A DNA stretch of 8,476 nucleotides, from contig CAZCOS010000076.1 in the NCBI GenBank assembly GCA_964500605.1, positions 1 through 8,476 of the forward strand, given 5' to 3'. Positions 4,347-8,476 of this stretch are shown here, in pieces (the stretch's first letter is position 1; every line of letters begins with the position of its first letter). This stretch comes from Sterolibacterium sp964500605. Its GTDB lineage: Bacteria; Pseudomonadota; Gammaproteobacteria; Burkholderiales; Rhodocyclaceae. The position numbers and the translations under genes are program-made. Below the pieces are notes generated by a model that had not been told where the DNA came from, searched no databases, and saw nothing but the letters and a program-made list of their open reading frames with translations.

Positions 4347-7240
4347 GTGCCGACGATCGCGAGTCTGCTTTTCGGCAGCGGCCTTCCATTTTCATTTTGC
4401 CGCTACTGGTTCTGGGAACTTTCATACTCGTTGCGGTCATTTCCTTCTTTTATACGGATTGGCTGGATCGTCAGCGGCTGATTCTCGAAACGACGGAACG
4501 CGCCATTTCAGAGGCCAGCCGCTTCACGCGCCAAGCCAATGTCGCCCTGGGGAGCGACGCTGCACCGCAGCTGGAGCAGGAAATCATGCTTTACCGCTCC
4601 GAAAATTATGTTTCCATTTCACTCCTGACGGATCCAGACGGCAATGTTCTTTTTGCACCGATGCGGGAATGGAGAAAGCGTCCTGTAGGCGAGGTCGTGA
4701 AGGAATGGGATGCGGCCCGTTTTCAGCGGGTCGTCCAGGATGTCAACGTCGATATCCAGGTCAATCCGCGCACCATGCATCTTTCCGCCATGGCCCCCTA
4801 TGTCGCGCCCCCCATTCCTGGCCAGTCGGTCAGCGTTCGGCGCGGCGTGGTATTCATTGTTTACGACCTTTCCAGCGCGCTCGAACAGGTGCGTCAGAAC
4901 AATTTCAATCAGCGTCTTCCGGATCTGGGCCTGGTGCTGCTGCTGGCCATCGGGCTGGCTTTCTGGGTGCATCGTCGGGTTGTTCGTCCTTTGCAGGGCA
5001 TTGCCCAGGCCAGCCGCAAAATCGGCAACGGCGACCTGCATGCCCGCGCGCCGGTGACGGGGAGCCGCGAGACCGCCGAGCTGGGGGATTGCTTCAATCA
5101 CATGGCCATTTCGCTGGAAAATGAGCAGAAAACCCGCAACCAGCTCAACGAGCAAATTCAGCAAAGCTACGATCGACTGAGCCGTCTGACTGCACAAATT
5201 CCCGGTGTTGTTTATCAATTCCTGATGTCGCCAGAGGGGCAATTCAGCATGCCTTTCGTCAGCGAAGGCATTCGGAAGAAGTATCAGCTCTCGGAAGAGC
5301 GGCTTGCCGAGAATGCAGGGCCACTGCTCGAAATGATTCATCCAGAGGACCGGGCTGACTTTACAGCGTCCATCCTCGAATCTGCCCGGACGCTGCAATA
5401 CTGGCAACACGAATTCCGCGTCATCCTGCCTAATGGCCGCATCTGCTGGCATTCCGGCAGCGCGCGGGTGGAAAAGCTCGAAGAGGGCAGCGTGCAATGG
5501 CACGGCTTTCTGACTGACATTACCGAACGCCGGGCTTCCGAAGAACATAACCGGCTCAGTGCACGCATTTTCGAGACCACTGGGGAGGCCATTGTCGTTA
5601 CGGATGCCTCGGGCAATATCGTCATGGTCAACCCGGCGTTCTCACGCATTACGGGTTATGAGGCCGTGGAAGTTCTTGAAAAGGACCCCAGGCTCGTGGG
5701 TCTGGAAATCAAGGACGACACGCTTCGCAGAAGCATCCGAAAAGCACTGCTCCAGCAGGGTAACTGGGCCGGGGAAGTGCGCAGTCGCCGGAAAAACGGA
5801 GAAGAATTTCCAGAATGGCAGCATATCAGCGTCCTGCGCGACGATACCGGCAGGGTGACACACTATGTCACCGTATTCTCTGACCTAACGGAAATCCACT
5901 CGGCCCAGGAAAAAGCCGAGCTGCTTTCCTGGCGCGACCCGCTGACGGGGTTGGCCAATCGCGCGCTTTTCCTGCGGCAAGTCGAGCAGACATTGGCCTG
6001 CGCACAACGTGACGGCGGTTTCGCCGCCATTCTCATCATCGACCTCGATCGCTTCAAGGACATCAACGAAGCGCGTGGTCTGGCTGTGGGCGACCAGCTA
6101 CTCAAGTCCATCGCGGAGCGATTGACGCTTAGCCTTCGGCCTGACGATGTGATCGCGCGTCTGAACGCGGACGAATTTGCCGTCATCCTGCCCCAGCTTT
6201 TACCCAGCATCGAAGAAGCAGGACGAGAGGCTTTGGCCGTGGCGGAAAAGCTGCGTGCTGTCTTGCAGGAGAGCCTGGAAGTTCAGGGCGAAACCTTTCA
6301 TCTCGACGCCTGCATCGGGATTGCCTTCTTGCCGGATGCCTCGGACAAAGCAGTTCCAGATGCCCTGCGTCGGGCCGACATGGCCATGCATCAGGCCAAG
6401 ACGGACGGCGGCGCGCGCATCATGTTCTTTGAATCCGCCATGGGCGATTCTGTCCGTGAGCGTTTCCGTCTCGAACGCGAACTGCGCGCCGGAATTCCCA
6501 AGAACCAGCTTCGCCTCTATCTGCAGCCCCAGGTTGACCACACCGGACGGCTGGTGGGCAGCGAAGCTCTGGTGCGCTGGCAGCACCCCGAACTGGGGCT
6601 GGTGCAACCCGTCATGTTCATCCCGCTGGCCGAAGCTACGGATCTGATCGTTCAGCTGGATCGCTGGGTGCTCAATGAAGTTTGCCATCTGCTCACGCGT
6701 CTGGAACGTGAAGGCCGTGCTGTGCGCATTTCGGTCAATATCTCGCCCCGTCATTTCCGGCGTGATGATTTTGTCGATGAAATCAAACGTGTCCTGACAC
6801 TCAGCGGGGCTTCGCCTCAGAACCTGATTCTGGAAGTGACAGAAGGCATGGTGATCGGCGACATCGCCGATGTCGTCGCCAAGATGAACCGCCTGACGGC
6901 CATGGGCATCCACTTCTCGATGGACGATTTCGGCACGGGTTACTCCAGTCTTTCCTACCTCAAACGCCTGCCGATTCAAGAGCTGAAGATCGACAAGAGC
7001 TTTATCCAGGATTCGACGACCGATGCCAGCGACGCGGCCCTGGTCGAAACCATTCTTTCTGTCGCCCAGCATCTGAATCTTCAGGTGGTTGCCGAAGGGA
7101 TCGAAACCCGCGAGCAGGCCGATTTCCTTAATGCACGGGCGACGGTCATTCATCAGGGCAATTATTTTGGCCGTCCGGATACCGTTGAAAACTGGATGGA
7201 GCGGCTCGTCGAAGGCGGAGGAGTGGATAGCGGCGTCTGA
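4343..7240 (+). CDS. Membrane sensor with HAMP, two PAS, degenerate GGDEF and EAL domains (cyclic-di-GMP phosphodiesterase)
   Basis: A 965-residue inner-membrane protein. TM1 is about 16-37, a periplasmic sensor loop of about 158 residues follows, TM2 is about 196-210, and HAMP is 211-262. PAS 1 is about 277-395 (GRICWHSGSAR, DITERR) and PAS 2 about 405-517 (FETTGEAIVVTD, NPAFSRITGYE). GGDEF is about 531-697, starting DPLTGLANR. Its signature reads NADEF (608-612) instead of GGDEF, while the product-binding I-site RPDD (599-602) is kept. EAL is about 707-955 with EALVRW (741-746), NIS (N799), EVTE (831-834), DDFGTGYSS (861-869), KIDKSF, EGIE (918-921) and QG (938-939), so all expected metal and catalytic residues appear intact. 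The protein is predicted to hydrolyse cyclic-di-GMP in response to a periplasmic or PAS-sensed signal, with the GGDEF acting as a regulatory module. ATG 4343 is preferred over GTG 4313, which falls inside a hairpin. Confidence 0.9.
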   Translation: MSADDRESAFRQRPSIFILPLLVLGTFILVAVISFFYTDWLDRQRLILETTERAISEASRFTRQANVALGSDAAPQLEQEIMLYRSENYVSISLLTDPDGNVLFAPMREWRKRPVGEVVKEWDAARFQRVVQDVNVDIQVNPRTMHLSAMAPYVAPPIPGQSVSVRRGVVFIVYDLSSALEQVRQNNFNQRLPDLGLVLLLAIGLAFWVHRRVVRPLQGIAQASRKIGNGDLHARAPVTGSRETAELGDCFNHMAISLENEQKTRNQLNEQIQQSYDRLSRLTAQIPGVVYQFLMSPEGQFSMPFVSEGIRKKYQLSEERLAENAGPLLEMIHPEDRADFTASILESARTLQYWQHEFRVILPNGRICWHSGSARVEKLEEGSVQWHGFLTDITERRASEEHNRLSARIFETTGEAIVVTDASGNIVMVNPAFSRITGYEAVEVLEKDPRLVGLEIKDDTLRRSIRKALLQQGNWAGEVRSRRKNGEEFPEWQHISVLRDDTGRVTHYVTVFSDLTEIHSAQEKAELLSWRDPLTGLANRALFLRQVEQTLACAQRDGGFAAILIIDLDRFKDINEARGLAVGDQLLKSIAERLTLSLRPDDVIARLNADEFAVILPQLLPSIEEAGREALAVAEKLRAVLQESLEVQGETFHLDACIGIAFLPDASDKAVPDALRRADMAMHQAKTDGGARIMFFESAMGDSVRERFRLERELRAGIPKNQLRLYLQPQVDHTGRLVGSEALVRWQHPELGLVQPVMFIPLAEATDLIVQLDRWVLNEVCHLLTRLEREGRAVRISVNISPRHFRRDDFVDEIKRVLTLSGASPQNLILEVTEGMVIGDIADVVAKMNRLTAMGIHFSMDDFGTGYSSLSYLKRLPIQELKIDKSFIQDSTTDASDAALVETILSVAQHLNLQVVAEGIETREQADFLNARATVIHQGNYFGRPDTVENWMERLVEGGGVDSGV

Positions 7241-7263
7241 GCTTCCTTTTCACCTCGTTGTGT

Positions 7264-7288
7264 GGACGCATACGAAACCAATGTGTCC
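7264..7288 (+). terminator. Hairpin after the GGDEF/EAL gene
   Basis: GGACGCAT (7264-7271) pairs with ATGTGTCC (7281-7288), 8 pairs including one G-T, around the 9-base loop ACGAAACCA, 24 bases after the stop. Only a broken T-rich tail (GTTTGTG) follows, so termination strength is doubtful. The G-U pair favours folding of the + strand transcript. Confidence 0.35.
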
Positions 7289-7332
7289 GTTTGTGAAGCC
7301 CCCCGATAAAACGAACCGGTGAGGCATCTCTC

Positions 7333-7338
7333 TACAAT
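7333..7338 (+). promoter_or_regulatory. Possible -10 box for acyl-CoA dehydrogenase gene
   Basis: TACAAT matches the -10 consensus well and lies 57 bases before the start codon, but no -35 box is present at 16-18 bases upstream. An activator-dependent promoter or chance match are both possible. Confidence 0.25.
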
Positions 7339-7395
7339 AAAACGCTGAAATGGCTCTTTCCGCCAACCCAGCCCATATCCAAATGGAGTCGAACG

Positions 7396-8476
7396 ATGGA
7401 TTTTGAATTTTCCAAGGAAGAACAGGCTTTCCTGCGTGAAGTCGATGCGTTCCTGAAAGAGAACAACGACGTCAAGTACATGGACGTGACGCGCGAGAAC
7501 ATGGCGCAGGTCTGCGATACGCCGGAACGCCGTGAATTCACCGGCAAGATGGCCAAAAAAGGCTGGCTGGGCATCACCTGGCCCAAGAAATACGGCGGCC
7601 AGGATGGCGAAGGGTTTTACGAATTCCTGCTCAACGAAAAGCTCTCCTCCGTCGGCGCGCCACAGATCGGCAAAGGCGTGGGCATTATCGGCAAGACGCT
7701 CATCAAGGTCGGCTCGGAAAAGCTCAAGAAGGAATTCCTGCCCAAGATTCTCAACGCCGAAATCGAATTCGCCGTCGGTTATTCCGAGCCCCAGGCCGGT
7801 TCCGACGCCGCCGCCATGCGCCTCAAGGCCGAACGCAAGGGCGACGGCTGGGTGCTGAACGGTCAGAAGGTGTTTACCACCTCGGCCCACTTCGCCGACT
7901 GGTACTGGGTGGGCGCGCGTACCGATCCGGACGCCAAGAAGCACCACGGCATCACCCTGTTTCTGATCCGCATGGATGACCCGGGCCTGACCATCCACCC
8001 GATGTACACCATGGGGGCCGAGCGCACCAATGCCGTGTTCTTCGACAATGTGTTCGTGCATGACGACTACCGTGTGGGCGAGCTCAACAAGGGCTTCCAG
8101 TACATCGCCGAAGCCCTGGATATCGAACGCTTCACGATGTTTACCTTCTCGCCCATCCGTGGCCGCATGGAGTTGCTCGCTGATCACGTCAAGAACGGCA
8201 AGCGGGACGGCAAGCCGCTGAAGGATGATCCCGTCATTCGTCAGCGTGTTGCCCAGCTGGCCACCGAATGCGAAGTCGCCCGTGTGCTGGGTGTGCAGTT
8301 CGTCGATGCCGCCTTGCACAGCGACAAGACGCCTTCTAACGAAGCTTCCGAATACAAGCTCTACGCCACCGAACTCTCGCGTCGTCTGGCCGATGCCACC
8401 ATGGACATCGTCGGCCCCGGTGCACAGCTCGCCCTGCACACGCAGGATGCGCCGCTCAAGGGCCGTGCCGAAAGCT
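7396..8476 (+). CDS. Acyl-CoA dehydrogenase, 3' end beyond window
   Basis: Starts at ATG 7396 with GGAG 7 bases upstream (7385-7388) and stays open to the right edge: 360 codons are seen, and family members are usually about 380-400. It is an FAD flavoenzyme that introduces a 2,3 double bond into an acyl-CoA and passes electrons to electron-transfer flavoprotein. Seen are the N-terminal helical domain (FSKEEQAFLREV; GWLGITWPKKYGG at 56-68), the FAD/substrate signature GYSEPQAGSD (128-137), GWVLNGQKVFTTSAHFADW (151-169) of the beta domain, and the start of the C-terminal helical domain (VGELNKGFQYIAEALDIER). The C-terminal region, where many family members carry their catalytic Glu, lies outside the window. 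Substrate class (fatty, aromatic-derived or steroid-derived acyl-CoA) cannot be told from this. The 155-base gap and possible terminator suggest a unit separate from the sensor gene. Confidence 0.92.
   Translation, partial: MDFEFSKEEQAFLREVDAFLKENNDVKYMDVTRENMAQVCDTPERREFTGKMAKKGWLGITWPKKYGGQDGEGFYEFLLNEKLSSVGAPQIGKGVGIIGKTLIKVGSEKLKKEFLPKILNAEIEFAVGYSEPQAGSDAAAMRLKAERKGDGWVLNGQKVFTTSAHFADWYWVGARTDPDAKKHHGITLFLIRMDDPGLTIHPMYTMGAERTNAVFFDNVFVHDDYRVGELNKGFQYIAEALDIERFTMFTFSPIRGRMELLADHVKNGKRDGKPLKDDPVIRQRVAQLATECEVARVLGVQFVDAALHSDKTPSNEASEYKLYATELSRRLADATMDIVGPGAQLALHTQDAPLKGRAES

Noticed and set aside
4619..5548. 309-codon open frame on the - strand under the sensor gene
   Set aside because: Opposite strand of well-supported sensor, HAMP and PAS coding sequence; no family resemblance.
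6200..7153. 317-codon open frame on the - strand under the GGDEF/EAL region
   Set aside because: Shadow of conserved EAL coding sequence.
7162..8439. 425-codon open frame on the - strand across the acyl-CoA dehydrogenase
   Set aside because: It is antisense to a clear acyl-CoA dehydrogenase with intact family motifs, and its own translation is low-complexity (His, Gly and Val rich) with no recognisable domain. It is a GC-rich codon shadow.

Overview
The window reads as a piece of a moderately GC-rich proteobacterial chromosome, most likely betaproteobacterial. The evidence is an outer-membrane TonB-dependent receptor, a ModE with two Mop domains, a NifQ-family protein, an ispB-type polyprenyl synthase next to a proteobacterial-looking tRNA-Pro(CGG), and a large membrane GGDEF/EAL protein. 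The betaproteobacterial assignment is an inference from overall protein character. All supported genes lie on the + strand.

Region 1 (1-2780) looks like one molybdenum-related transcription unit. It holds the 3' end of a TonB-dependent receptor, a secreted cytochrome c fused to a minimal sulfite-oxidase-like (molybdopterin-type) domain, a NifQ-family protein, and the molybdate-responsive regulator ModE. The genes are tightly packed and end at a terminator-like hairpin. NifQ is known as a Mo donor for nitrogenase cofactor synthesis, but no other nif gene is visible and this copy lacks the first Cys of the NifQ motif. A plausible reading is a Mo uptake or sensing unit. Inside modE, a strong Shine-Dalgarno and in-frame ATG sit exactly where the molybdate-binding half begins.

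Region 2 (2779-4031) has its own sigma70-like promoter, the polyprenyl diphosphate synthase ispB (quinone side chain) and tRNA-Pro(CGG). The tRNA seems to have its own promoter buried in the end of ispB, and a clean intrinsic terminator follows it.

Region 3 (4032-7290) begins with about 310 bases of hairpin-rich DNA. This includes a possible 23- or 48-codon leader ORF whose stop overlaps the next start as ATGA. It leads into a 965-residue membrane-bound protein with the order periplasmic sensor, HAMP, two PAS, degenerate GGDEF, EAL. It is predicted to degrade cyclic-di-GMP rather than make it.

Region 4 (7291-8476) holds a short intergenic stretch and an acyl-CoA dehydrogenase that runs off the right edge before its C-terminal catalytic region. 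No insertion sequence, integrase, CRISPR array or rRNA was seen.
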